Assembly: GCF_017357385.1 (NCBI RefSeq)
Contig: NZ_CP071632.1
Coordinates: 2,609,501 to 2,673,500, forward strand
DNA from: Rhizobium sp. NZLR1
Lineage (GTDB): Bacteria; Pseudomonadota; Alphaproteobacteria; Rhizobiales; Rhizobiaceae
Direction: 5' to 3'
Length of the DNA: 64,000 bases
A model generated the notes under the pieces. It saw only the letters and a program-made list of their open reading frames with translations. It made no database searches and had not been told where the DNA came from. A program made the position numbers and the translations under genes. Of this stretch, positions 54,243-62,632 are shown piece by piece. Within the stretch, counting starts at the first letter, position 1; every line of letters begins with the position of its first letter.

Positions 54243-55178
54243 CTAGGAGCTGAGCGTCTGCTTGATCTGCCAGCGGTCGTGATACCAAAGCCACTGCTCC
54301 GGGTATTCCCGCACCCAGCTTTCCACCTTGTCGTTGAGCAACTGGGCGGCCGCCGGCAGGTCGAGAGTGCCTCTGGCGTCGCGCGGCATGTCCAGCCGCG
54401 GCTCGATTTCCAGCCGATAGCGATTACCGGGCAGACGGATGCAACGCGCCGGATAGACCTCGCAGTCGAACTGGCGCACCAGCTTCGGCAGCAGCGGATT
54501 GGTCTTGACCTCGCGCCCGAAGAAGATCCCCTTCAGCCCCTTGCGGAATTTCTGATCGACGAGCACGCCCACGCCTTGGCCTGCTTCCAGCTGACGGGCG
54601 AGCGCGAAGGAGGAGCCGGCATGCGAGGGCACCAGCTTGCCCATACGCGCGCTCCTGAAATCGAAGACCTTCTTGGCGATATAGGGATTGTTCGGCGGCC
54701 GGAAGAGCACGGTCACATGAAGTCCGAAGGCGGCGCCCGCCACCGGCAGCAGCTCAAAATTGGCGGTATGGCCGGTAAAGACGATGAAGGGGCGCGGATT
54801 GTCACGCAGATCGAGGAAGATCGGGATGCCCGACACCTCCACTCTGCCCGGCTCCAGTTTTTCGGGATCATAGTCGAACAGCTGGTCGAGAAAGACGTAT
54901 TCGGCCGCAAGCCGGCCCATATTGCCCCAGCTTGCCAGCGCGATCTCTTCGATCTCGGCCTCGCTCTTCTCAGGAAAGGCGTTGCGCAGATTGGTCAGCA
55001 TCAGTCTGTGGCGGCTGGTCAGCCGGCCGAGGCGGCGCATCGTCCTGTCGGCGAAGCGGATCGCGCCATCGGCCGGAAACAGCTTCAGGAAATTCAGGAA
55101 GCCGAACATCACCTGCGCCACCAGCCACTGCTGGAAGTGCCTGAGCGCCAGGACGATCCGGGTGATGAACAGCTTCAC
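54243..55178 (-). CDS. lpxXL: Lipid A biosynthesis very-long-chain acyltransferase
   Basis: 311 residues, last gene of the XL cluster. An LpxL/LpxM-type acyltransferase with the catalytic HX4E motif 'GHTANFE' (His137, Glu142) and 'VLVDQKFRKGLKGIFFGREVKTNPLLPKLVRQF'. One hydrophobic N-terminal segment anchors it in the inner membrane. In rhizobia LpxXL transfers 27-hydroxyoctacosanoate from AcpXL to lipid A. The gene lies 7 bp after adh2XL. Its stop abuts a RIME fragment. Confidence 0.93.
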   Translation of the reverse strand: MKLFITRIVLALRHFQQWLVAQVMFGFLNFLKLFPADGAIRFADRTMRRLGRLTSRHRLMLTNLRNAFPEKSEAEIEEIALASWGNMGRLAAEYVFLDQLFDYDPEKLEPGRVEVSGIPIFLDLRDNPRPFIVFTGHTANFELLPVAGAAFGLHVTVLFRPPNNPYIAKKVFDFRSARMGKLVPSHAGSSFALARQLEAGQGVGVLVDQKFRKGLKGIFFGREVKTNPLLPKLVRQFDCEVYPARCIRLPGNRYRLEIEPRLDMPRDARGTLDLPAAAQLLNDKVESWVREYPEQWLWYHDRWQIKQTLSS

Positions 55179-55185
55179 TTGGGGC

Positions 55186-56214
55186 TCAATCCATCTTCAG
55201 GATGATCTTGCCGAAGATCTGGCGCGATTCCATCCGCTCGAGCGCCCGGTCGATATCGCTGAAGCTGACCTCGGTGTCGATGACGGGATGCACGAGCCCG
55301 CGGCCCATCTTCTGCATCGCATTCGCCATGTTCTCCATGCGGCAGCCGAACGAGCCGAAGAGCTTCAATTGCTGCTGGAACAGCATCATCAGGTTCATCT
55401 CTGTGGAAACACCCGAGGTCGAGCCGCAAGTGACGAGGCGCCCACCGCGCTTCATGCAGAGCATCGAGCCTGCCCAGGTGTCCTTGCCGACATGTTCGAA
55501 GACGACGTCGACGCCCTTCTTCTTGGTGAGCTTGCGCACCACGCCTTCGAAACGGTCGGTGCGATAGTTGATGACGTGATCGGCGCCGAGCGCCCTGGCC
55601 TTTTCGATCTTGTCGTCCGAACCGACCGTGGTGATGACGGTGCAGCCGATCTTCTTGGCAAGCTGGATCGCCGCCGTGCCGATGCCGGAGCCGCCGGCAT
55701 GGACGAGAATGGTTTCGCCGGGTTCGAGCTTGGCATTGTCGAACAGCATGTGCTCGACCGTCCCGAAGGTGACGGGAGCAAGCGCTGCACCGATCGCATC
55801 GACGCCGGGAGGAGCCGGCACCAGCAGGCGCGCGGGAAGGTTGACCTTCTCCTGCGCAAAGCCGTCGAGATGGAAGCCGTGCACGCCGGAGACATGTTCG
55901 CAGAGATTGTCGCGACCTTCGCGGCATGGGCTGCAGAGGCCGCAGGTGCGCGCGCCGTAGATCGAGACGAGCTGGCCGGGCAGCACGTTGGCGACACCCG
56001 GGCCGATCGATTCCACGACACCGGAAGCCTCCGCACCGATGACCAGCGGCATCTTGCGCTTGGCGAAGGCCATGCCGCGCCAGCCCCAGAGATCGATATG
56101 GTTGAGTGCCACCGCCTTGACGCGCAGCGTCACCTCCCCGGCTGCAGGCGCGTCCGGTTCCGGCAGGTCGGTGATCTCAAGCTTGCGGTCATCGATCAGT
56201 TGCAAAGCGCGCAT
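55186..56214 (-). CDS. adh2XL: MDR-family dehydrogenase/reductase of the XL cluster
   Basis: 342 residues, a medium-chain dehydrogenase/reductase. The structural-zinc lobe is intact, with Cys at 91, 94, 97 and 105 (CGLCSPC...C). The usual catalytic-zinc ligands are not: the Cys position of 'ALC.SD' is Asn38 (ALNHID) and the His of 'GHE' is Ala61 (GAEASG). The nucleotide motif 'VHAGGSGIGTAAIQLAKKIG' is present. Lack of catalytic zinc is typical of quinone-oxidoreductase and MDR-type enoyl reductases. It could reduce enoyl-AcpXL during elongation, or another step in making the hydroxylated C28 acid. Confidence 0.9.
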   Translation of the reverse strand: MRALQLIDDRKLEITDLPEPDAPAAGEVTLRVKAVALNHIDLWGWRGMAFAKRKMPLVIGAEASGVVESIGPGVANVLPGQLVSIYGARTCGLCSPCREGRDNLCEHVSGVHGFHLDGFAQEKVNLPARLLVPAPPGVDAIGAALAPVTFGTVEHMLFDNAKLEPGETILVHAGGSGIGTAAIQLAKKIGCTVITTVGSDDKIEKARALGADHVINYRTDRFEGVVRKLTKKKGVDVVFEHVGKDTWAGSMLCMKRGGRLVTCGSTSGVSTEMNLMMLFQQQLKLFGSFGCRMENMANAMQKMGRGLVHPVIDTEVSFSDIDRALERMESRQIFGKIILKMD

Positions 56215-56271
56215 GGCAAAATCCCTCGCCTAGACGGCGTCATCTCGTCTCAAAAATGTGTCGGGAACCGC

Positions 56272-57558
56272 TTAAGCCGGTTCGAGCGCCATGACAAGGC
56301 TGGCATTCTGCCCGCCGAAGCCGAAGGAGTTGGAAAGCACGGCTGAAACTTGTGCTTGCCGCTTCTTGTTCGGCACGACATCGAGAACGATCGACGGATC
56401 GGGATTGGTATAGTTGATCGTCGGCGGCAACGTGCCGGTCAGCATCGTCTGCAGCGAGAACACCGCCTCGACAGCACCCGCCGCCGTCAGCGTATGACCG
56501 ATCATCGACTTGTTCGACGAAACCGGGATGCCGACGATCCGTTCGCCGAAGACGGCCGACATCGCCCCATATTCCATCTTGTCATTCTCGGGCGTCGAAG
56601 TGCCATGGGCATTGATATAGCCGATGCCGCTCTCGTCGATGCCGGCATCGGCAAGCGCCGCGCGGATCGTCGCGATTGCCGGGCCGCCATCCGGCGACGA
56701 CCGGGTGCGGTGAAAGCTGTCGGCCTTGTCGCCGGCGCCCTTCATGATGCCGAGCACCTTGGCGCCACGGGCGACCGCCGCTTCCAGCGATTCCAGCACC
56801 AGCGTCGCTGCACCTTCGGCGATGACGAAACCGTCGCGATCCTTGCTGAACGGCTTGGAGGCCTTGGTCGGCGGGTCGTTCTGGGTCGAAAGAGCCGACA
56901 GTAGCGAGAAGCGGATCAGCGCTTCGGCGCTCAGCGATCCGTCGGTTGCAACCGTCAGCGCTCGGGTCGTCCGGCCCTGGCGGATTGCCTCGATGCCGAG
57001 TTGGATCGCCGTGACGCCGGAGGCGCAGGCGGTCGACAGCGTGACGGGAAGACCGCGCGTGCCGAACCGGTCGGCAAGGCGCTCGGAAATCGCGCCGAAC
57101 AGGGCTGCCTCATGGAAGGCCGGGTCCGGGCGCTGACGCAGCGCCGTCAGGAAACGCTCATAGGCATCACCGGGATGCTCGGAGGCCGGCGAACGGTCGG
57201 CAAGCTCGAAACGCGCGCTCCATTCCGGTTCGATCGGCGGGGCGGCAAGGAACAGCGGGCCGTTGAAATCGCCGGAAAGGCCGGCATTGGCCAGCGCCTC
57301 GATCGTCGTTTCGCGGGCGAAAGCGTAGGAGCGCTCGACGGCATTTGGTACCGGGATGCCGATAAAATCGACGGTGCCGGCGATCCGCGTCGACAATCCC
57401 TCGGTCGGAAAACGGTTGATCTCGTGAATGCCCGACGTGCCTGACGAAAGCGCTGCCCAGTTGTCGCTGAGGCCCTGACCGAGCGAGGTGATGATACCCA
57501 TGCCGGTCACGGCCACGATCGGACGGCCAAGGTGATCCTTGTAAGCGGAAGCTGTCAT
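56272..57558 (-). CDS. fabF1XL: Beta-ketoacyl-ACP synthase II-like, catalytic (FabF1XL)
   Basis: 428 residues from the ATG at 57558, chosen because GAGGAG lies eight bases upstream; a GTG three codons earlier is the alternative. The thiolase-fold enzyme condenses malonyl-ACP with the growing acyl chain. The Cys-His-His triad is complete: Cys178 in 'LSTACASGV', His318 in 'INAHGTSTPENDKMEYG' and His355 in 'SNKSMIGHTLTAAGAVEA'. It lies 12 bp after the fabF2XL stop. It is required for the very long acyl chain carried by AcpXL and is the probable active half of a pair with FabF2XL. Confidence 0.94.
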   Translation of the reverse strand: MTASAYKDHLGRPIVAVTGMGIITSLGQGLSDNWAALSSGTSGIHEINRFPTEGLSTRIAGTVDFIGIPVPNAVERSYAFARETTIEALANAGLSGDFNGPLFLAAPPIEPEWSARFELADRSPASEHPGDAYERFLTALRQRPDPAFHEAALFGAISERLADRFGTRGLPVTLSTACASGVTAIQLGIEAIRQGRTTRALTVATDGSLSAEALIRFSLLSALSTQNDPPTKASKPFSKDRDGFVIAEGAATLVLESLEAAVARGAKVLGIMKGAGDKADSFHRTRSSPDGGPAIATIRAALADAGIDESGIGYINAHGTSTPENDKMEYGAMSAVFGERIVGIPVSSNKSMIGHTLTAAGAVEAVFSLQTMLTGTLPPTINYTNPDPSIVLDVVPNKKRQAQVSAVLSNSFGFGGQNASLVMALEPA

Positions 57559-57570
57559 ATCTTTCACTCC

Positions 57571-58776
57571 TCACGCATTTGCGGAAAGAACGGCGACGCC
57601 CTCGCCGCGCTGGTGCCCGACCGCGGTCACGACGGCGGCGGTGGCGCCTGCGCGCATCGGCGCCTCATGGGCGGCGTCAAAGGGCGGAACCTTGGCCTTG
57701 CCGTCGACGGCAAGCGCCGCAAGCGCCAGACCCAGCGTGAACTGCGTCTCGATCGTATGGCCGGTGACGCCACTAAAGCCGCGGATCGCAACGTCGGGCA
57801 ATTGATGTTCGAGCACCGCCCGCTCGCGGGCGGCAAGATCGTGCATGCCGGTCGAGCCGGAAAAGATCGCCGTGCTTTCGGTCGCAAGCCCCGTGGCCGG
57901 TGCCAGGAGCCGCTCCAGCCGGGCTTCGAGATTGCCGGCATTGCGGTTGCCGCGGTCGCCCTCGACCGCGTCGATCACGGCATAGATATGCGCGCCGCGA
58001 GCTTCCGCATGCTGGCGCGATTCGAGCACCAGGAAGGCGCCTGCCGAGCCGGTGATCATGCCGCCGCCGGCGCTGGGTCTGCGCGACCAGAGCGGCACCC
58101 AGTCGCCGCGCGCATGGGCGCCGATCGCTTCGGTGAGCAGGATCATGTCCGGCCGCTCCGCCGCGAAGGCGCCGCCGACCAACGCATGCGAGGATTCGCC
58201 TGATTTGATGCGATAGAAGGCAGTCTCGACGGCTGAGATTCCGGCCGCTTCCTCGCCCATGAAGGTGCGCGACGAGCCTGTGACCTTGTGCACAATCGAG
58301 ATGTTGCCGGCGAGCAGGTTGGAAAGCTGGGCGAGGAACAGCGTCGGCCTCAACTCCGTCGTCAGCTTCTCGTTCAGCAGCAATTCGCGGTCGTTGCGCT
58401 TCAGGGCCTCGTCGACGATCAGTGTATCGACATTGATATCGCGCTCGCCGCCGCCGGCCGCCACGATCATATCCATCGCGCCGCAGGCCTCGAGATCGTC
58501 CTTGAAACCGGCATCGTCTAGTGCCAAGCCCGCGGCGAAGACACCGATGCGCTGCCAGTTTTCCATCTGGCGCTGATCGCCGCGCTTAGCGATCTGCTGC
58601 GACCAGTCGATCTCGGGCAGCGGATGCACCGGATAGGGCTTGAACTTCTCGGTCTCGACGATCGTCTTGGGGGCGCTTGCCGCCGAAAGCAGCGAGATAT
58701 GCGCATCCTTGCCGACGCCCTGACAGGTGACGATGCCTATACCAGAGATGACGACGTCGTTTGCAGCCTTGCTCAT
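57571..58776 (-). CDS. fabF2XL: Beta-ketoacyl synthase-like protein without active-site Cys (FabF2XL)
   Basis: 401 residues with the overall FabF fold (start 'ANDVVISGIGIVTCQGVG', end 'GATAAVVTAVGHQRGEGVAVL'). At the nucleophile position the sequence is 'TFMGEEAAGIS' with Glu176 where FabF1XL has Cys. The region of the first catalytic His reads 'IFSGSTGMHDLAARE' rather than 'NAHGTST', and only the last His ('GVTGHTIETQFTLGL') is kept. It cannot catalyse condensation in the usual way. By analogy with type II polyketide systems it may act as a chain-length factor bound to FabF1XL. Overlaps fabZXL by ATGA. Confidence 0.93.
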   Translation of the reverse strand: MSKAANDVVISGIGIVTCQGVGKDAHISLLSAASAPKTIVETEKFKPYPVHPLPEIDWSQQIAKRGDQRQMENWQRIGVFAAGLALDDAGFKDDLEACGAMDMIVAAGGGERDINVDTLIVDEALKRNDRELLLNEKLTTELRPTLFLAQLSNLLAGNISIVHKVTGSSRTFMGEEAAGISAVETAFYRIKSGESSHALVGGAFAAERPDMILLTEAIGAHARGDWVPLWSRRPSAGGGMITGSAGAFLVLESRQHAEARGAHIYAVIDAVEGDRGNRNAGNLEARLERLLAPATGLATESTAIFSGSTGMHDLAARERAVLEHQLPDVAIRGFSGVTGHTIETQFTLGLALAALAVDGKAKVPPFDAAHEAPMRAGATAAVVTAVGHQRGEGVAVLSANA

Positions 58777-59255
58777 CCAATCACTCCCTGCGCCGCGATC
58801 GCTTCGAGAAGCCCAATCTCGCCGGCACGTTTCTTCACGATATCGCCGAGCGGCACCTCGGAAAACGGCATGGTGCGAAGCTTCAGCTGCGCATCGCAGA
58901 CCTTCTTGCCGGCGCTGGTGATTTTAGCCTTGGTAACGGCGAAACCCGAACCGTCGTGCTCGAGCACCGCCTCGATGTCGAGCACGGCTTCCGGTTCGAC
59001 GAAAGTGCGCATCTTGGCCCCGTCGACCGTCATCAGGAAGGGCATGGCGGCGAAATTGGTCACGGCAAGCACCAGCATGCCGGAGGCCTGCGCCATGGTT
59101 TCGATCAGGAGCACGCCAGGAACCAGCGGCATACCAGGAAAGTGGCCCTCAAAGACGGGGCTCTTGGCCGGCACGACGGATCGCGCCTTCAGCGTGCCCT
59201 TCTTCAGGTCCACCGCTTCGACGCGGTCAATCATCTGGAAATATTCCAGCAGCAT
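58773..59255 (-). CDS. fabZXL: 3-hydroxyacyl-ACP dehydratase of the XL cluster
   Basis: 160 residues with a hot-dog fold. His38 and Glu52 in 'GHFPGMPLVPGVLLIETMAQ' are the catalytic dyad of FabZ. It removes water from 3-hydroxyacyl-AcpXL during elongation of the C28 chain. It overlaps fabF2XL by ATGA and follows acpXL after about 120 bp. Confidence 0.93.
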   Translation of the reverse strand: MLLEYFQMIDRVEAVDLKKGTLKARSVVPAKSPVFEGHFPGMPLVPGVLLIETMAQASGMLVLAVTNFAAMPFLMTVDGAKMRTFVEPEAVLDIEAVLEHDGSGFAVTKAKITSAGKKVCDAQLKLRTMPFSEVPLGDIVKKRAGEIGLLEAIAAQGVIG

Positions 59256-59372
59256 TCGGATCCTCCGGCCCGACAGGCCAGATCCGCCCGCCGGTGACGC
59301 CTACTTAGGAACGAAACCGCCCGGCCGCCATATTCAAGGCGGCAGGGCGGTCAAAAAAGATTGATATGTCGC

Positions 59373-59651
59373 TCAGGCCTTGGCGGCTTTGAGCTCGTCG
59401 ATCTTGGCGCAGAGGTTCTTCAGCACGAAATATTCTTCGGTGGAAACCTTGCCCTCATTGACTTCCTGCGTCCACTTTTCGAGCGGGATCTTGATGCCGA
59501 ATTCCTTGTCGATCGCAAAGACGATGTCGAGGAAATCGAGGCTGTCGATACCGAGGTCGTCGATCGTATGGCTCTCCGGCGTGATCGTCGCACGATCGAT
59601 CTCGCTGGTTTCTGCAATAATGTCGGCAACTTTATCGAATGTAGCGGTCAC
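59373..59651 (-). CDS. acpXL: Specialised acyl carrier protein for very-long-chain fatty acid
   Basis: 92 residues, the known length of AcpXL. The phosphopantetheine attachment site is Ser37 in '[10 protein letters not shown]'. The Lys-rich C-terminal helix and the N-terminus '[32 protein letters not shown]' identify AcpXL of Rhizobiales. It carries the 27-hydroxyoctacosanoyl chain to LpxXL. First gene of the six-gene XL cluster. Confidence 0.96.
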
Positions 59652-59922
59652 GCGCTGTACCTCATGAAATGACGATTTAAACCCCTCATAGGCAAATCCA
59701 TTTCAAAAGCCAATGCTTTCATCCGGGCGTGGCGGCAATTTGCCCGCTGGGTGTTGCCTAAACAGCAATGGAAGCGGCCTTTGCCGTCACCCGAGGCGGG
59801 AGGCGATGCCGCTGCAGAAAACCCCGTCGGCTCGAGCAGAGTAAAGAAGCCGTCCGAATCAGGCCTGCGGACCGGCGCGCCTCGGCGCGGGTACTTCCAA
59901 CGAGAGCCAGGCTACCGAAACT
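59652..59922. other. Divergent region between acpXL and fnrN
   Basis: About 270 bases upstream of acpXL on one side and of the fnrN anaeroboxes on the other. It should contain the promoter of the XL cluster. No coding frame with a ribosome site is seen. Confidence 0.5.
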
Positions 59923-59936
59923 TTGATCTGGATCAA
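59923..59936. promoter_or_regulatory. Distal FnrN/FixK anaerobox
   Basis: TTGATCTGGATCAA is a perfect match to the FNR/FixK consensus TTGAT-N4-ATCAA. It lies 132 bp before the fnrN start. The position and the second box 32 bp downstream fit the autoregulated fnrN promoter known in R. leguminosarum, in which the distal site activates. Confidence 0.88.
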
Positions 59937-59954
59937 ATCGCGATCCCGGCGAAA

Positions 59955-59968
59955 TCGATAATCATCAA
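59955..59968. promoter_or_regulatory. Proximal FnrN/FixK anaerobox (one mismatch)
   Basis: TCGATAATCATCAA differs from the consensus by one base in the left half. Its centre is 32 bp from the centre of the upstream box. This matches the two-box design in which the proximal site, overlapping the RNA polymerase site, limits expression. Confidence 0.75.
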
Positions 59969-60067
59969 GTCGCGCTGGAAGAAATTGGGATAGCCGAACC
60001 AGTAATCGCGGCGTAATCGTCTCGGTTATACCGCGCGGGCAAACGCGGATTTCGAAGGGATCAGGAG

Positions 60068-60790
60068 ATGGACGTCGCACGCAGTGAGATTCCCGAGGCC
60101 GGCACGCCCGTCGCTTGCCGCTCCTGCCAGGCGCGGCACGGCGTCGTCTGCGGCGCCCTGTCCAGCCGCCAGCTCCGGGACCTCGGCCGCCACTCGCTGC
60201 GCCGCAAGGTCGATGCCGGCACAGAGATCATCGCTCAAGGGTCGGAAAGCTCGTTCTACTCGAACATCATGCGCGGAGTGGTAAAGCTCTGCAAGGTGAT
60301 GCCGGACGGACGCCGGCAAATCGTTGGCCTGCAATTCGCCTCCGATTTCGTCGGCAGACCCTTCGTGCGTGAAAGCACGCTGTCGGCCGAGGCCGCGACC
60401 GACACGGAGATCTGTGTCTTCCCCCGTAACCTGCTCGACCGTATGATATCGGAGGCGCCGGAGCTGCAGCGCAGCCTGCACGATCAGGCGCTGAAAGAGC
60501 TGGATGTCGCGCGCGAATGGATGCTGACGCTCGGCCGGCGCACCGCCGAGGAAAAGGTCGCAAGCCTGCTTCACCTCATCGCCACGCACGTCGAACCGCA
60601 AACGGCGACGAGCACCGCCTTCGACCTGCCGCTATCACGCGCCGAGATCGCCGATTTCCTCGGATTGACGATCGAGACCGTCAGCCGCCAGATGACTAGG
60701 CTGCGCAAGAGCGGCGTCATCCATATCGAGAACTTCCGACATATCGTCGTCCCCGATATGGATGAGCTGGAAAAGAAAATCAGCGGGTAA
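60068..60790 (+). CDS. fnrN: Oxygen-responsive Crp/Fnr regulator FnrN
   Basis: 240 residues. The N-terminal cysteines C17-x2-C20-x7-C28 with Cys116 match the four-Cys ligand set of FNR's [4Fe-4S] cluster. A cyclic-nucleotide-binding-like domain is followed by a C-terminal HTH 'LSRAEIADFLGLTIETVSRQMTRLRKSGVI' with the recognition residues E..SR of FNR. In R. leguminosarum FnrN activates microaerobic genes such as fixNOQP and its own gene. Two anaeroboxes lie upstream. Its last 11 bp overlap, tail to tail, the L,D-transpeptidase gene. Confidence 0.93.
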   Translation: MDVARSEIPEAGTPVACRSCQARHGVVCGALSSRQLRDLGRHSLRRKVDAGTEIIAQGSESSFYSNIMRGVVKLCKVMPDGRRQIVGLQFASDFVGRPFVRESTLSAEAATDTEICVFPRNLLDRMISEAPELQRSLHDQALKELDVAREWMLTLGRRTAEEKVASLLHLIATHVEPQTATSTAFDLPLSRAEIADFLGLTIETVSRQMTRLRKSGVIHIENFRHIVVPDMDELEKKISG

Positions 60791-61208
60791 TCACCACGCG
60801 GGTATTGGCAAGGCCGGCTTGGCGCGCCAGCGAGAAGAACTCGGCCGCATTGTCGGGATGCAGGCGGACGCAGCCATGCGAGGCCGGTCGGCCCAGGCGT
60901 TTCAGGTCGAAGGTGGCATGAACGGCGTAACCGCCGTTGAAGAACACCGCGTAGGGCATCGGTGCATTGTCGTATTTCCGGGAACGGTGATCGCGCGACA
61001 GCCACTTGGCGCTCCACGAACCGGTCGGCGTGACATAGCCGTTGCGCGCGGTCGAAACCTTCCAACGATACTTGACGAAGCCGTTCTCGGTGACGGTCAT
61101 CGTCTGCTTGCCAATGCTGACATTGGCGACCAGCGTTGCTGCCTGAGCGGCAATGGGAGAAAATTGCAGCAATAAACTTGCGGCGGCGGCCGCCAAAATC
61201 GTCTTCAT
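60780..61208 (-). CDS. L,D-transpeptidase (YkuD family)
   Basis: 142 residues. A signal peptide (about residues 1-23, ending AQA-AT) is followed by a YkuD domain with 'IGKQTMTVTENGFVKYRWKVSTARNGYVTPTGSW' and the catalytic 'ASHGCVRLHPDNAAEF' motif (His, Cys, Arg). The enzyme forms 3-3 peptidoglycan cross-links or attaches proteins to peptidoglycan in the periplasm. The product is short and lacks other domains. Confidence 0.92.
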   Translation of the reverse strand: MKTILAAAAASLLLQFSPIAAQAATLVANVSIGKQTMTVTENGFVKYRWKVSTARNGYVTPTGSWSAKWLSRDHRSRKYDNAPMPYAVFFNGGYAVHATFDLKRLGRPASHGCVRLHPDNAAEFFSLARQAGLANTRVVITR

Positions 61209-61356
61209 GATAACCCCTCTTCGAACCCGCGCAGTTTAATTGCGCCCACGCGAAAGAGAGACTACGGCAATACTTATTATATAGCTTTAACCCGAATGGT
61301 AATCACAATTTTAACATGTTTAAGCCGGAAACGCCGCCGCAGGACAGCGGCCCGCT

Positions 61357-61557
61357 TCACTGGAGCTTGCGTGGAACCGAGGGCGGGTTCAGCCGCTGGT
61401 AGGCCTTGTTCATCTTCTCGCGGATAGAGGCCATGGTGCCGAGGTTATGACCGCAAGCGGCACAGGTGATGATATCCGTCTCCCGGATCTCCGGACGCTC
61501 GAACTTCATCTTGGTGCTCTTGCACTTCGGGCACGGTAATTCAACCTGAACTGTCAT
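61357..61557 (-). CDS. Small zinc-ribbon protein
   Basis: 66 residues from the ATG at 61557. 'CPKCKSTKMKFERPEIRETDIITCAACGHNL' has two CxxC pairs typical of a zinc ribbon. The C-terminal 'MASIREKMNKAYQRLNPP' is helical and basic. Such small zinc ribbons may contact nucleic acid or protein partners. The function is unknown. It lies about 100 bp after cobD in the same direction. Confidence 0.8.
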   Translation of the reverse strand: MTVQVELPCPKCKSTKMKFERPEIRETDIITCAACGHNLGTMASIREKMNKAYQRLNPPSVPRKLQ

Positions 61558-61651
61558 TGCTCTGCTTCCGGTCTGATGGAGGTATGAGGCGTTTCGCATA
61601 AACGTTTGAGCCGGAGCTGTCCACCGCGGTGTGTCCGCGGTGCGTAGCACC

Positions 61652-62632
61652 CTACAGAAAACACAGAAACAACCCGAATGTCAGACCGGCGAGCACCATG
61701 CAGCTGGCATAAAACACCGATACGCCGTCTTCGACGTCGCCGGCGGTAGCTATGTCCCGGCCAGCGTTGTTGATCATCGGCTCCGTCACGATGACACCGC
61801 CGTAGATGCGCGGGCCGGCGAGCTGGACGTTGAGAGCGCCGGCCATTGCCGCCTCCGGCCGGCCGGAATTCGGCGAACGGTGCAGGCCGCCGTCGCGCAT
61901 CGCCACGCGAACCGCCTGGCGGCAGGCGCTGGTACCGCGCCGGACCCAGGCGCCGGCGGCGATCAGCAGGATGGAGAAACGCGCGGCCGGCCAGTTGGCG
62001 ATATCGTCGAGCCGGGCCGATGCCCAGCCGAAATCGATATATTTTTCCGACTTGTGGCCAATCATCGAATCCGCCGTGTTCAGCATTTTGTAGGCGAGCA
62101 AGCCCGGCAGGCCGAAGACGGCATACCAGAGCGCCGGCGCGACGACGCCGTCGGAAAAGTTTTCGGCCAGGCTTTCGATCGCCGCGCGGCACACCGCCGG
62201 CTCGTCCAGCGTTTCAGGATCGCGCCCGACGATCTGAGAAACGGCGGCCTGTCCACCGGCAAGCCCCACGTCGCGCAGGGCGACGGCGACCGCCGCGACG
62301 TGATCGGCAAGGCTCTTTTGCGCCAGGAAGATCGCCACCAATCCGGTCTCGAGCAGGATGCCGGCGAGACCGAACAGCGCGAAGAACCGGTTGAACACGA
62401 AGCCCGCGGCCACCGCCAGCAGCAGCAGGGCCAGGATGGCGGCGACGCCGTTCATTCGGCGTCGGGAGCCGGTGAGACTTGCGGAGTTGAGTTGCCGGTC
62501 GGCATAGGAAATCGCCGCGCCGAAGATGACGACGGGGTGCGGTACCCGCGACCACAGCCATTGCGGATCGCCGGCGATCCGGTCGAGCAGCAGCGCCAGA
62601 AGCAGCACGAGAAGGTTTTCGTCGATCGTCAT
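61652..62632 (-). CDS. cobD: Cobalamin biosynthesis protein CobD (adenosylcobinamide-phosphate synthase)
   Basis: 326 residues (CbiB in the anaerobic nomenclature). A multi-helix membrane protein with 'DRIAGDPQWLWSRVPHPVVIFG' at the N-terminus and 'AAIESLAENFSDGVVAPALWYAVFGLPGLLAYKMLNTADSMIGHKSEKYIDFGWASARLDDIANW', typical of the family. It attaches aminopropanol phosphate, made via CobC, to cobyric acid. It overlaps cobC by ATGA. Confidence 0.95.
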   Translation of the reverse strand: MTIDENLLVLLLALLLDRIAGDPQWLWSRVPHPVVIFGAAISYADRQLNSASLTGSRRRMNGVAAILALLLLAVAAGFVFNRFFALFGLAGILLETGLVAIFLAQKSLADHVAAVAVALRDVGLAGGQAAVSQIVGRDPETLDEPAVCRAAIESLAENFSDGVVAPALWYAVFGLPGLLAYKMLNTADSMIGHKSEKYIDFGWASARLDDIANWPAARFSILLIAAGAWVRRGTSACRQAVRVAMRDGGLHRSPNSGRPEAAMAGALNVQLAGPRIYGGVIVTEPMINNAGRDIATAGDVEDGVSVFYASCMVLAGLTFGLFLCFL

